A DNA stretch of 64,000 nt from Paraburkholderia sp. BL10I2N1 (GTDB lineage: Bacteria > Pseudomonadota > Gammaproteobacteria > Burkholderiales > Burkholderiaceae). Position numbers and translations under genes: made by a program. The notes beneath the pieces were generated by a model. The model was not told the origin of the DNA. It did not search any database and saw only the letters and a program-made list of their open reading frames with translations. Where the stretch lies: positions 186,001 to 250,000 of the forward strand of contig NZ_SNWA01000004.1 of NCBI RefSeq assembly GCF_004361815.1. Direction: 5' to 3'. The first letter of the stretch is position 1. The number at the start of each line of letters is the position of its first letter. Shown here in pieces: positions 1 to 8,210 of this stretch.

Positions 1-281
1 GTCAGCACCTCGCCGTCCGTCGCGTGCCTGGAGTAGGCGATAAAGGCGATGCCGACGGCCACGGTGCAAAGCATCGAGAAGGGCAGCGCGAGCCACACGC
101 CGAATGCGAATGCCGCTGCCACGCCGATCGCGAGGACGAGCGCCATGAGGAACGCGATCGCGGCGAGCGACTGCCGCGGCGTGAGGGAGCAGTTGCGCTT
201 GATGCGCCACTCGCGGCTCGGCACACCTCCCTCGCCGTCGAAAGGGCCAGGCCCGTACGACCGTCTGAAGTATGCGTACAT
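1..281 (-). CDS. DUF2244 family membrane protein (3' end cut by window edge)
   Basis: The minus-strand frame starts at ATG 281 and runs off the left edge with 93 codons visible. It begins MYAYFRRSYGPGPF, continues with a basic stretch (SREWRIKRNCSLTPRQS) and has two hydrophobic helices at about residues 42-62 and 64-84. The aromatic start and the R-N-C-S-L-T-P-R-Q motif before two membrane helices are typical of DUF2244. Such proteins are often encoded near cytochrome oxidase genes in Burkholderiales, which fits the caa3 cluster a little downstream. The C-terminus is outside the window. No function is established for the family. Confidence 0.75.
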   Translation of the reverse strand, partial: MYAYFRRSYGPGPFDGEGGVPSREWRIKRNCSLTPRQSLAAIAFLMALVLAIGVAAAFAFGVWLALPFSMLCTVAVGIAFIAYSRHATDGEVL

Positions 282-482
282 GATCGAAAGTCCCGCGTCG
301 TGGAGCCATCCGTGACGCGCAATGCGCGTGCCGCTCTGTCTCTCTGCGTTCGTAAGCCCTCGCACATGTCGACCGGCGCTTTCACCGGAGTGGTAGAGCA
401 TGACGATCTCGACGAGGTGCTCATGTTGTTGCGCGGCGAGCCTTATCTGCTCTGGAGACCGGTCGATCAGCACGGCACCGGA

Positions 483-1010
483 CTACGACGGGCCGCCCGC
501 CTCCACCCTGCGGGATGTGTTGCGCTCCAGTCTCATGTACAGGTTCGCCGCCACGATACCGAAGACGATGTGACTGAACAGGCTGGCCCAGTTGCGCGCT
601 TCTGCGAACCACGGAAAAAGCCGTGTCATGCCGTAGAAATTAATCAGGTAAACGGCTACAGCGAAAGCGCCACCCGCCAGTGAAGCCATCCCCACGCTCG
701 AGTCAAGGTTGAATGACGTCATGATCAGACCGAGGATAAGCGCCAATACGATGGCAAGGGCAAAATGCACCACAAAGGCCGCGAGCACGATGCCAATTGA
801 GACTGCTTGCGGCGATTGCAATGCGCCTCGTCCCAGCATGATCGCGGCGACCATGCGTGGGGGCTCCAGCAGACTTCCGCCCGCCATCAGTGCCATCAGG
901 ATAACCCCTAACGCCAGGAACACAGCGCCTGCGATGACGCCTGCCAGCACGGCTGCCCGCCAGTCGAGCTGGCCGTGCGTGAAATGATGGGAATCCATGT
1001 GAAGTTGCAC
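483..1010 (-). CDS. Four-helix hypothetical membrane protein
   Basis: A 175-residue protein with four predicted membrane segments (about residues 19-44, 72-97, 108-128 and 139-160). A short hydrophilic N-terminus is rich in His (MDSHHFTHGQLDW). A GGGAGA sequence six bases before GTG 1010 supports that start; the ATG four codons later would lie too far from it. Proteins of this shape (WRAAV.AGV.AG..., then PPRM.AAI..G.G.L) occur next to cytochrome oxidase genes in Burkholderia. They are sometimes mislabelled as sodium:proline symporters, but at this length it is not a full transporter. A possible remnant of the same family lies at 7247-7420. Function unknown. Confidence 0.7.
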   Translation of the reverse strand: MQLHMDSHHFTHGQLDWRAAVLAGVIAGAVFLALGVILMALMAGGSLLEPPRMVAAIMLGRGALQSPQAVSIGIVLAAFVVHFALAIVLALILGLIMTSFNLDSSVGMASLAGGAFAVAVYLINFYGMTRLFPWFAEARNWASLFSHIVFGIVAANLYMRLERNTSRRVEAGGPS

Positions 1011-1276
1011 AATTTGTCTCCCGATTGATTCGAATAATTCATTCTAGTCTGTCATCGGCAACTTGAATGTCGTCAAAACCCGACGGTGTGAAACTCACTG
1101 CGTGGAACTGACTTTTCCTGGTTCGTCTTCTTCGGGTCCGGTTTATCTACAACCTGGTTTTTCTTCGCTCCTTTCCCTTATTTCCCTTGTGGTTGCCGCA
1201 TTCTGACCAGATAGATTCCCGAGGTCAGCCGTGGCGCAGAACCAGCGCGTCACGACCACGTTATCGCTTCATCAAT

Positions 1277-1604
1277 GTGAATTTCAAACCGTCCGTTTTG
1301 GACGAATTTGACGCCGACGCTAACATAGTCCTCCAGCTCGCGAGCGAATCTGACAGTGCGCTTTACGGCGCGCGTCGACGGCGAGCCGGTTGAATGCGGC
1401 AATTACCGCCGAGGCGCTGGAAGATCATTTCGGCGCCCATTCCGCGCTGGAATCCGCCTTAATGGCTGCTTTCGACAACGGCCGCAATCGTATCCGTTCG
1501 GTTTGCGCGGAAACGATCGACCAGAACGGCGGCAAGGAGTAGTGTTACATAGCGGACTGTTCAGAGTGGACGGCATGGAACCCGATCGCGGCACCACGGC
1601 ATAG
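1277..1604 (+). pseudogene. DUF1488 family gene, disrupted by compensating frameshifts
   Basis: DUF1488 features are spread over two reading frames. VRFTARVDGEPVEC is read from about 1356. The next block, AITAEALEDHFGAHSALE, is read one frame over after an extra G in the GG at 1398-1399. The C-terminal VVLHSGLFRVDG returns to the first frame near 1535. In the middle frame a TAG at 1540-1542 follows NGGKE, so neither frame gives a whole protein. The expected N-terminal strand may lie in a third frame from GTG 1277 (VNFKPSVLDEF). The pattern means either mutational decay or two sequencing indels. DUF1488 proteins are small and of unknown function. Confidence 0.65.
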
Positions 1605-1699
1605 TCCCGGCGCGTGCCACCGCATGCACCTCTGTCTCGGCGCGGGTGAGATGGGGCGGTATAGTCTGCAACCGCTAGTCAACGATGGAAGGAGGCCAC

Positions 1700-2242
1700 A
1701 TGTCACTCATCGTCGCAGCACGCTTCACGACATTCCCCGCCGCTGAAGACGCGGCGCAACGGCTCTTCAATGCCGGTTTCGTCGAGGAGGACGTCACGCT
1801 GTTTTTCGTCAATCCGTGCGGCCAGCACGGATTCGAGACCATCACCGACGCAAACGCGAGGGGGGCGCCGAAGGGTGCCGGGATAGGCGTCACGATTGGC
1901 ACAGTGGTTGGCGCCATGGTCGGCGTCGGGATCTTCGCAGTGTTTTCGGCGCCGCCTATCGTGTTGCTGATCGCGGCCGGGGTGAGTGCGTATGCCGGTT
2001 CATTGGTCGGCGCGCTCGTGAGCACGCGTGAAGCCAGCGACGAAGAAACCCGTGATTCCGGCGTGCTGGTGGCCGTACATGTGTCGCCGGACAGCCAGTT
2101 GGACGCCGCACGGGTGCTGCGCGATGCGGGAGGCGCGGCAATCGAACGCGCGACCGGCCGCTGGCAACAAGGGCGGTGGGCCGACTTCGATCCGCTCAAG
2201 CCGCCTGTGCCGCTCAACGAATTCAGTGAGAAGCACGCCTGA
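1700..2242 (+). CDS. Glycine-zipper membrane protein
   Basis: 180 residues starting MSLIVAARFTTFPAAEDA. The start is ATG 1700 because AGGAGG lies four bases upstream; the in-frame ATG at 1685 would sit before that ribosome site. An N-terminal alpha/beta-like segment (about 1-55) is followed by a Gly/Ala-rich double hydrophobic hairpin (about 60-115, with G...G...G spacing typical of glycine zippers). An acidic tail ends PVPLNEFSEKHA. The layout matches the protein at 7453-7962, so the two paralogue-like genes bracket the oxidase operon. Possibly an envelope stress or general stress protein, but this is inference. Confidence 0.7.
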   Translation: MSLIVAARFTTFPAAEDAAQRLFNAGFVEEDVTLFFVNPCGQHGFETITDANARGAPKGAGIGVTIGTVVGAMVGVGIFAVFSAPPIVLLIAAGVSAYAGSLVGALVSTREASDEETRDSGVLVAVHVSPDSQLDAARVLRDAGGAAIERATGRWQQGRWADFDPLKPPVPLNEFSEKHA

Positions 2243-2282
2243 TTCGAAGGTGTTTTTCGCTGAGATTTTCAGCGAGCCAGGA

Positions 2283-2322
2283 AACAAAAACGGCCCGGCA
2301 TTTGTCGGGTCGTTTTGTTTTC
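2283..2322. terminator. Bidirectional hairpin terminator
   Basis: A-rich arm 2283-2298 (AAACAAAAACGGCCCG) pairs almost perfectly with 2306-2321, giving a GC core with an A tract on one side and a T tract on the other. It lies between the plus-strand gene ending at 2242 and the minus-strand oxidase operon ending at 2443, so it could serve both. Confidence 0.7.
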
Positions 2323-2442
2323 AGAGCAGTGCGTTCCAGGCAGGCCCTTGCCGCCGCTCGTTTTGCAGAACGACTTCAGGCCGAGCTCTTCGAGGAGCGA
2401 GGGACGCAACGGCCGTCGCCTGAGGTACGGTCGGCGCAGGGG

Positions 2443-2784
2443 TCAGTGGAAGAAGAGTTCCCGCATGCCGAAGGTGTGATGCGCTTCGGCAGCCATCAGC
2501 ACCATTAGCACCAGCAGGCCCAGGGGCGGCATCAGGATGGCGTACACCAGCGCCAGCCGCTCCCACATCATGTGCATGAAAATCGACACGATCAGCCCGG
2601 CCTTGGCGATCATGAGCACGACGATCAGCACCCAGCGCAGCAGGCCCTGCACGTGGAAGTAATCCACCAGGTACGACATCGTGCTCAGTACGAACAGCAG
2701 GCCCCAGATCTTCAGGTAGATGCCGATCGGATGCTGCTGGCCGTGCGCGGCGTCGGGTCGATGGGCTGGATCGGTGTGGTCCAT
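2443..2784 (-). CDS. Cytochrome c oxidase subunit IV (COX4/CyoD-like)
   Basis: 113 residues with three hydrophobic segments (about residues 23-45, 50-72 and 80-104). The motif MHMMWERLAL in the middle is typical of prokaryotic subunit IV of the caa3/bo3 group. ATG 2784 is chosen because it begins eight bases after the subunit III stop; the longer upstream frame overlaps subunit III. It is the last gene of the oxidase operon and is followed by the terminator at 2283-2322. The His-rich N-terminus (MDHTDPAHRPDAAHGQQH) is common in this subunit. It probably stabilises the complex and does not take part in catalysis. Confidence 0.85.
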   Translation of the reverse strand: MDHTDPAHRPDAAHGQQHPIGIYLKIWGLLFVLSTMSYLVDYFHVQGLLRWVLIVVLMIAKAGLIVSIFMHMMWERLALVYAILMPPLGLLVLMVLMAAEAHHTFGMRELFFH

Positions 2785-2792
2785 GGTCTGCC

Positions 2793-3500
2793 TCACCACA
2801 AATAGAACAGCGCAAAGATGAACACCCACACCAGGTCGACGAAGTGCCAGTACAAGCCGGCAATCTCAACGATCTGGAAGTTGCCGTGCTCGGTGAACCC
2901 CGGCTGCAGGACCTTGCGTGCGATCAGCAGCAGGTAGATCACACCGCAGGTCACGTGAAAGCCGTGGAACCCGGTAATCATGAAGAAGCACGCGCCAAAC
3001 TGCGCCGCGCCCATCGGGTTGCCCCAGGGGCGGATACCTTCATGGACGATCAGCTTGGTCCATTCGAAGGCCTGCATCGACACGAAGGTCGCGCCCAGCA
3101 GCGCGGTCGCCAGCAACAGTGCGGCGGCGCGCTTTGCGTTGCGCCGGTAGCCAAAGTTGACAGCCATCGCCATGGTGCCGCTGCTGCTGATCAGGATGAA
3201 CGTCATGATGGCGATCAGCAGCAATGGCACATCCACGCCGCCCACAGTGAGCCCGAACACCTTGGAAGTGTCAGGCCACGGCACCGTGGTCGACATGCGT
3301 ACCGTCATGTAGCCGATCAGGAAGCTGCTGAAGATGAAGGTGTCCGATAGCAGGAAGATCCACATCATCGCCTTGCCCCACGGCACCTTGAAGGCTTCGC
3401 GGTCGGCCGACCAGTCCGTGACGATGCCGCGCCAGCCGTCAGGCCCGGCGTCGGTGGGCGTGGTGCCAGCGGATTCGGTGGGGAGCGTGGGCGTGGTCAT
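2793..3500 (-). CDS. Cytochrome c oxidase subunit III
   Basis: 235 residues with about six membrane helices. It has the WGKAMMWIFLLSDTFIF N-terminal segment and the GFHGFHVTCGVIYLL and YWHFVDLVWVFIFALFYLW motifs of haem-copper oxidase subunit III. The ATG overlaps the stop of the preceding gene (ATGA), so translation is coupled. It is the classical subunit III of this operon; a second, shorter III-like gene lies just upstream. Subunit III does not bind redox metals but supports proton uptake and stability of subunit I. Confidence 0.92.
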   Translation of the reverse strand: MTTPTLPTESAGTTPTDAGPDGWRGIVTDWSADREAFKVPWGKAMMWIFLLSDTFIFSSFLIGYMTVRMSTTVPWPDTSKVFGLTVGGVDVPLLLIAIMTFILISSSGTMAMAVNFGYRRNAKRAAALLLATALLGATFVSMQAFEWTKLIVHEGIRPWGNPMGAAQFGACFFMITGFHGFHVTCGVIYLLLIARKVLQPGFTEHGNFQIVEIAGLYWHFVDLVWVFIFALFYLW

Positions 3501-4108
3501 GGCGCGGCTCCATACACCGGCCCGCAGATGGCGGCGACGAACTCAGGGGTGATCCACCACATCGCCGCCAGCAGCACGAGCCAGACAGCCAGCAGGAAAT
3601 GCCAGTAGATGGCGCAAAGCGCGATGGCGCGGTGGGTTCGGAAGGGGTCCGCGCGCTGGAGAAGCGCGATCGTCACGGCCCAGGCCACCAGCCCGCCCAG
3701 CACATGCAACCCGTGCAGGCCGGTGAGCAGGTAGAGGAAGCTATTGGAAGGATTGACGGTGACGGTCTGCCCGGCCGCCGACAGCATGCGCCAGGCGGCC
3801 AGTTGTCCGATTACGAACACGGCCGCCAGCACACCGCCCGACACCAGCCACGCCGCGCGGTGTAAGGTAATCTGCCGGGCACGCTGCATGGCAATGCTTG
3901 CCAACACCAGCGCGCCGGTGTTCCACCACAGCAGCGCCGGATGCGGGATCGGCTGCCAGTCGGGCTCGCGCATACGCATTGCATAGGCGAACAGCAGCAG
4001 CGAAAACAATGTCGTTGCCACCGCCATGAAGACGATCAGGCCGATGCGGCTCGCATTCGGCACGACAGGCGGCGCGTCAGGCACGAAGGAACTGCGCAGT
4101 GTGGTCAT
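3497..4108 (-). CDS. Second subunit III-like haem-copper oxidase protein
   Basis: 203 residues with about five membrane helices. LTGLHGLHVLGGLVAWAV and IYWHFLLAVWLVLLAAMWW are the conserved parts of the subunit III fold. It overlaps subunit I upstream (ATGA) and subunit III downstream (ATGA). Known caa3 and bo3 operons carry one or two III-like genes. Here both are present, so this one may be a divergent accessory or an assembly partner. The N-terminus (PDAPPVVPNASRIG) lacks a cleavable signal peptide. Confidence 0.85.
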   Translation of the reverse strand: MTTLRSSFVPDAPPVVPNASRIGLIVFMAVATTLFSLLLFAYAMRMREPDWQPIPHPALLWWNTGALVLASIAMQRARQITLHRAAWLVSGGVLAAVFVIGQLAAWRMLSAAGQTVTVNPSNSFLYLLTGLHGLHVLGGLVAWAVTIALLQRADPFRTHRAIALCAIYWHFLLAVWLVLLAAMWWITPEFVAAICGPVYGAAP

Positions 4109-5859
4109 TCGCGTGCCTCGCCAGGTTGAAGCGTCGGATGGGCCGGTTCAGGCGCGGTCTCAGGCGGCTGGTTTTGCGGGACGAAGTCTTCCTGCTGCCC
4201 CGGCGGGCTGTATTCGTACGCCCAGCGGTAGACGACGGGCGGCGCGGCGCCCCAGTTGCCATGCACTGGCGGCGTTTGCGGCGTCTGCCATTCCAGCGTG
4301 GTGGCTCGCCACGGGTTGCTGTCGGCACGCTTGCCGCGCACCAGGCTCCATGCCAGGTTGTACAGGAACAGCAACTGCGCCACTGCAACGATCAGCGCAA
4401 CGACGGTGATGAACGTGTTGAGCGTCTGCGCCGACTGTGGAATGAAGCTGAAGCCTTCATACGCGTAATACCGCCGCGGCATGCCCAGGATGCCGAGATA
4501 GTGCATCGGGAAGTAGATCGCATAGGTGCCGAGGAAGGTGACCCAGAAGTGCACGCGCCCGAGCGTGTCGTTGAGCATGCGGCCCGTCACCTTCGGATAC
4601 CAGTGGTAGATGCCGCCAAACACCACCAGGATCGGCGACACGGCCATCACCATATGGAAGTGCGCGACCACGAAGTACGTGTTCGACAGTGGAATGTCCA
4701 CGCTCACGTTGCCGAGATAGAGCCCGGTCAGCCCACCCAGGACGAAGGTGCTAATGAAGCCGATGGCAAACAGCATCGGCACGGTCAGGTGGATATCGCC
4801 GCGCCACAGCGTCAGCACCCAGTTGTAGACCTTGAGGGCGGTCGGGATGGCGATGATGAGCGTGGTGGTGGCAAAGAAGAAGCCGAAGTACGGATTCATG
4901 CCGGCGATGAACATGTGGTGCGCCCAGACCACGAAGCTCAGCGCACCGATTGCGATGATGGCCCACACCATCATCTTGTAGCCGAAGATGCTCTTGCGCG
5001 CGTGCGTGCTGATGAGGTCCGATGCGATGCCAAAAGCCGGCAGCGCGACGATGTAGACCTCCGGATGCCCGAAGAACCAGAACAGGTGCTGGAACAGCAG
5101 CGGGCTGCCGCCGGCATGCTTGAGCGTCTGCCCCATCGACACCACGGCCGGTATGAAGAAACTGGTGCCGAGCGTCCTGTCGAGCAGCATCATCACCGCC
5201 GAGACGAACAGCGCCGGAAACGCCAGCAGCGCCAGGATGGTCGCGATGAAGATGCCCCACACCGTGAGCGGCATGCGCATGAGCGTCATGCCGCGCGTGC
5301 GCGCCTGCAGCGTGGTGGTGACGTAATTCAAGCCGCCCATCGTTGCCGCGACGATGAAGATCGCCAGCGACACCAGCATCAACACGATGCCCCATTCCAC
5401 GCCCGGCGTGCCCGGCAGGATGGCCTGGGGTGGATACAGCGTCCAGCCCGCGCCGGTCGGCCCGCCTGGCACGAAGAAGCTCGCCACCAGCACCAGCACG
5501 GCCAGCAGGTAGACCCAGTAGCTCAGCATGTTGAGAAACGGGAACACCATGTCGCGCGCACCCAACATCAGCGGGATCAGGTAGTTGCCGAAGCCGCCCA
5601 GAAACAGCGCCGTCAGCAGGTAAATCACCATGATCATCCCGTGCATGGTGACGAACTGGTAGTAGTGGTTGGCGTCGATGAAACTGAACTTGCCCGGAAA
5701 GCCGAGCTGCAACCGCATCAGGTCCGACAACACAAGACCGACCAGGCCGATGGCGATGGCCGTCAGCGAATACTGCACGGCGATGACCTTGTGGTCCTGG
5801 CTCCAGACATAGCGGGTCCAGAAGCTTTGTGGGGCGTGGTCAGTGTGCGCGTAAGGCAT
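4105..5859 (-). CDS. ctaD: Cytochrome c oxidase subunit I, caa3 type
   Basis: 584 residues and twelve expected membrane helices. Visible metal ligands are His73 (TMHGMIMV, low-spin haem), His265 and Tyr269 in HPEVY (CuB and the crosslinked Tyr), His314-His315 (WAHHM, CuB), and His400 and His402 (AHFHMV, high-spin and low-spin haem). Proton-channel residues are also present: Asp103 (ARDM), Glu267 in HPEV (A1-type D channel), and Thr340 with Lys343 (IPTALK, K channel). So it should be a proton-pumping A-type oxidase that reduces O2 with electrons from subunit II. GGAG eight bases before ATG 5859 supports the start. The Pro-rich C-terminal tail is soluble. Confidence 0.96.
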   Translation of the reverse strand: MPYAHTDHAPQSFWTRYVWSQDHKVIAVQYSLTAIAIGLVGLVLSDLMRLQLGFPGKFSFIDANHYYQFVTMHGMIMVIYLLTALFLGGFGNYLIPLMLGARDMVFPFLNMLSYWVYLLAVLVLVASFFVPGGPTGAGWTLYPPQAILPGTPGVEWGIVLMLVSLAIFIVAATMGGLNYVTTTLQARTRGMTLMRMPLTVWGIFIATILALLAFPALFVSAVMMLLDRTLGTSFFIPAVVSMGQTLKHAGGSPLLFQHLFWFFGHPEVYIVALPAFGIASDLISTHARKSIFGYKMMVWAIIAIGALSFVVWAHHMFIAGMNPYFGFFFATTTLIIAIPTALKVYNWVLTLWRGDIHLTVPMLFAIGFISTFVLGGLTGLYLGNVSVDIPLSNTYFVVAHFHMVMAVSPILVVFGGIYHWYPKVTGRMLNDTLGRVHFWVTFLGTYAIYFPMHYLGILGMPRRYYAYEGFSFIPQSAQTLNTFITVVALIVAVAQLLFLYNLAWSLVRGKRADSNPWRATTLEWQTPQTPPVHGNWGAAPPVVYRWAYEYSPPGQQEDFVPQNQPPETAPEPAHPTLQPGEARE

Positions 5860-5872
5860 TGCGTCTGCTCCG

Positions 5873-7021
5873 CTAGGGATTGGTTGCGTTGCTGGCGGCC
5901 GGGCCGACTTGCGATTCGATGTAGGCCACCAGCGCGGTCAGCTCCTGCTCGCTCAGGTCGAAGGTCGGCATGATGGGTGCGAAGCCCTTCACGACGCGGG
6001 CCTTCGGGTTGCGGATGAAGGCGCGCAGATAGGCTTCGTCCACCTTCGCGGTGCTGCCGTCGGCCATCGTTTCGGTCTTGCCGTAAAGGCCCTTCCAGGT
6101 GGGGCCCACGCGCGGACTGCCGTCCACGGTATGGCAGGCGAAGCAGCCCTTGCCCTCTGCGAGCGTCTTGCCCTGGTCGGCAAGCGCCTTGGCGCTGCCG
6201 CCTGCAGCGGCGGATGCGGCCTGCACTGTGGCCTGCTGCCGCTGCGCGAACGTGCTCTGCTGCGCCAGCCAGCGCGAGAACGATGCTTCGTCTTCCACCA
6301 CCACCACGCCGCGCATGTTGGAGTGCCCGATACCGCAAAGCTGCGCGCACAGGATGTCGTAACGCCCTGCCTTGGTCGGCGTGAACCAGAAGGTGGTCAC
6401 CATGCCGGGCACCATGTTCATGCGCGCACGGAACGCCGGTACGTAGAAGTCGTGCAGCACGTCGCGCGACCGTGTCAGGACCTGGATCGGCCGGTTGAGC
6501 GGCAGGTGCACCTCGGGCGTTTCGATCAGGTAGTTGTCACGGCCATTGGGGTCGGCGGGGTTCAGGCCGAAAGGGTTGTCGTTGCTGATGTAGCGCACGT
6601 CCGTCGTGCCCAGCTTGCCACCGGGGCCGGCAAAGCGGAAGCGCCATTGCCATTGCTGGCCGAACACTTCCATCTGGAGCACGTTGGGCGGCGGCCGTAC
6701 GTAGTCCGCGTAGACGAAGAGCCCCGGTGCCAGCAACGCTGCCACGCCGACAGAGGTCAGGCCGATCAGCCACCATTCCAGCCGCTTGTTGTGCGGCTCG
6801 TAAGCAGCGCGATGACCCCTGCGGTGGCGGTAGCGCACCAGTGCGATCACGATGAACAGGTTGATCGCGATGAAGAGCGCGCCGGTAATGACGATCGTGA
6901 TCGTCAGCATGTCGTCCATGCGCACCCAGTTCGAGGCGATCGGCGTGATCCACCAGGGACTGGCAAAGTGAAACCCTACCGCCAATACGATGATCAGGCT
7001 CAGGGCAATCGCAAGCGCCAT
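5873..7021 (-). CDS. ctaC: Cytochrome c oxidase subunit II with fused cytochrome c (caa3 type)
   Basis: 382 residues from ATG 7021, where GAGG is correctly spaced; an in-frame GTG at 7033 is the alternative. There are two N-terminal membrane helices and an additional hydrophobic stretch. The cupredoxin domain has CuA ligands His190, Cys225, Cys229, His233 and Met236. After an Ala/Gln linker comes a cytochrome c domain with C-F-A-C-H (residues 293-297) and a likely axial Met351 (IMPTF). The Glu usually found between the CuA cysteines (CxExC, a Mg ligand through its side chain) is Gln227 (CAQLC). It is the first gene of the operon and takes electrons from a donor to subunit I. Confidence 0.95.
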   Translation of the reverse strand: MALAIALSLIIVLAVGFHFASPWWITPIASNWVRMDDMLTITIVITGALFIAINLFIVIALVRYRHRRGHRAAYEPHNKRLEWWLIGLTSVGVAALLAPGLFVYADYVRPPPNVLQMEVFGQQWQWRFRFAGPGGKLGTTDVRYISNDNPFGLNPADPNGRDNYLIETPEVHLPLNRPIQVLTRSRDVLHDFYVPAFRARMNMVPGMVTTFWFTPTKAGRYDILCAQLCGIGHSNMRGVVVVEDEASFSRWLAQQSTFAQRQQATVQAASAAAGGSAKALADQGKTLAEGKGCFACHTVDGSPRVGPTWKGLYGKTETMADGSTAKVDEAYLRAFIRNPKARVVKGFAPIMPTFDLSEQELTALVAYIESQVGPAASNATNP

Positions 7022-7452
7022 AGGCCACCTCACTGCGTGTCACTCGCTGGAACCGCTAACAAAAGGCTCCTGGCATCGTTGTGCCGCCTTGCCGTACTTC
7101 GTACTGTCTGCGCCGGCACGTCTGCCAGGACCGCTTCGCTGAGCATTGTAAGCGGCTCTATAGCAAAGGTAGTCCTCTCCTCTGCATCGTGCAAGGCAGC
7201 GCAAGGGGGAACCGCGCCCCATATACGGATCGCGCGAATGGAGGAGTCACTTGCTGCGATGCAATGCAAAGCGGCTGAGGAGCGACATCTGTTCGAGCGC
7301 ACTCGGGCCCATCACCATCGCCGCGATCTTGTGGGTCGGTCGCCACGGACTTTCATTGAGCACCATGGTCGACCAGAAGAATTCCAGCACGATCGGCGTA
7401 CGATAAAACAGTATGGACCCGTTGGGGGAGTGCTTGATTGATGGAGAGCGAC
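7022..7452. promoter_or_regulatory. Intergenic region upstream of the oxidase operon
   Basis: About 430 bases between the divergent oxidase operon and the glycine-zipper gene. It must carry both promoters, but I could not assign convincing -35/-10 boxes or an FNR-type dyad. The minus strand holds the possible gene remnant described at 7247-7420. Confidence 0.35.
7247..7420 (-). pseudogene. Possible remnant of the four-helix membrane protein family
   Basis: An open minus-strand stretch ending in TGA at 7247 reads TPIVLEFFWSTMVLNESPW, then RPTHKIAAMVMGPSALEQM. The SPW...K/RM-AAMVMG-ALE pattern resembles the PPRM-AAI-LGRGAL segment of the protein at 483-1010 and its relatives. There is no start codon with a ribosome site, and most of the helices are missing. 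It may be the trace of a second copy that once headed the oxidase cluster. The similarity is short. Confidence 0.3.
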
Positions 7453-7962
7453 ATGAGACGTCTTTATTTCCTCGTACCTGACACGACGACGGCGAAGGCG
7501 ATCGTAGACGACTTGCTGCGGGCGCGGATCACATGGCGACATATCCATGTCCTCGCGAATCACAGTGTCGCACTCGAACAGCTACCTGAGGCATCCTTGC
7601 TGCAAAGCAGCGACGTCGTGCACTCGCTCGAACGCGGCGTGGCGCTCGGCGGTGCGACCGGCGCGCTTCTCGGCCTCGTGGCACTGGTGTTTCCTCCCGC
7701 GGAGCTCGCAATTGCGGGCGGCGCCGTCGTGGCATTGACGTTGGCAGGTGCCGGCTTCGGGGCCTGGACGGCCACGATGATCGGCGTCGACGAACCGAAT
7801 GCACGACTCGAGCGCTTTCGTGGCGCCATACGTGACGGCCAGCTCTTGATCATGGCCGACGTGCCTGGATCGCGAGAACAAGAGATCGAGCAGATGGTCG
7901 CGCAGCATTTTCCGAAGGCCGATCTCGAAGGCGCGGAGCCCACGACACCGATCTTCCCCTGA
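7453..7962 (+). CDS. Glycine-zipper membrane protein (DUF1269-like)
   Basis: 169 residues starting MRRLYFLVPDTTTAKAIVDD. GGAG six bases upstream favours ATG 7453, though ATG 7441 in the same frame also has a G-rich site (GGGGGAG). The N-terminal domain is soluble. A double hydrophobic Gly/Ala-rich hairpin follows (about residues 60-112), and the C-terminal segment (DGQLLIMADVPGSREQEIEQMV) resembles the ends of DUF1269 proteins. It is paralogue-like to 1700-2242, on the other side of the oxidase operon. Function unknown; probably an inner-membrane protein. Confidence 0.75.
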   Translation: MRRLYFLVPDTTTAKAIVDDLLRARITWRHIHVLANHSVALEQLPEASLLQSSDVVHSLERGVALGGATGALLGLVALVFPPAELAIAGGAVVALTLAGAGFGAWTATMIGVDEPNARLERFRGAIRDGQLLIMADVPGSREQEIEQMVAQHFPKADLEGAEPTTPIFP

Positions 7963-8142
7963 GAAGCAGTCGAGACGAGGCCATCGGCGCCCCCTTTTGG
8001 TTGACTGCAGCCGATTGCAGAACGGCAGGGGCCGGCCAATCTATGTCGAACGCGTGAGGCAGTGATCGGCCAGGAACTGTCCTTCGCTCGCGCTAGCGCG
8101 CGGTCATTGAAACGGCTGATTGGCATTCAAATGCGGTCGGAC

Positions 8143-8203
8143 CTTTTTTGAATAAAAAAAGGCGCGTCACGGAGTACTGGGCGGCGACCTCCCTTCGCCG
8201 CCC
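8143..8203 (-). terminator. Tandem hairpins downstream of the sialidase-like gene
   Basis: A perfect 8-bp GC stem (8179-8186 with 8196-8203) lies just past the stop of the minus-strand gene. A second hairpin, CCTTTTTT with AAAAAAGG at 8143-8162, provides U tracts on either strand. Together they are a plausible terminator for the gene at 8211-9860. Confidence 0.55.
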
Positions 8204-8210
8204 GTTGCGC

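Noticed and set aside
4099..5973. Long plus-strand open frame opposite oxidase subunit I
   Set aside because: It is the antisense of ctaD. Its composition (runs of His, Arg, Asp, Gln) is typical of the reverse frame of a GC-rich gene.
5909..7441. Long plus-strand open frame opposite oxidase subunit II
   Set aside because: Antisense shadow of ctaC with no ribosome site or domain pattern.
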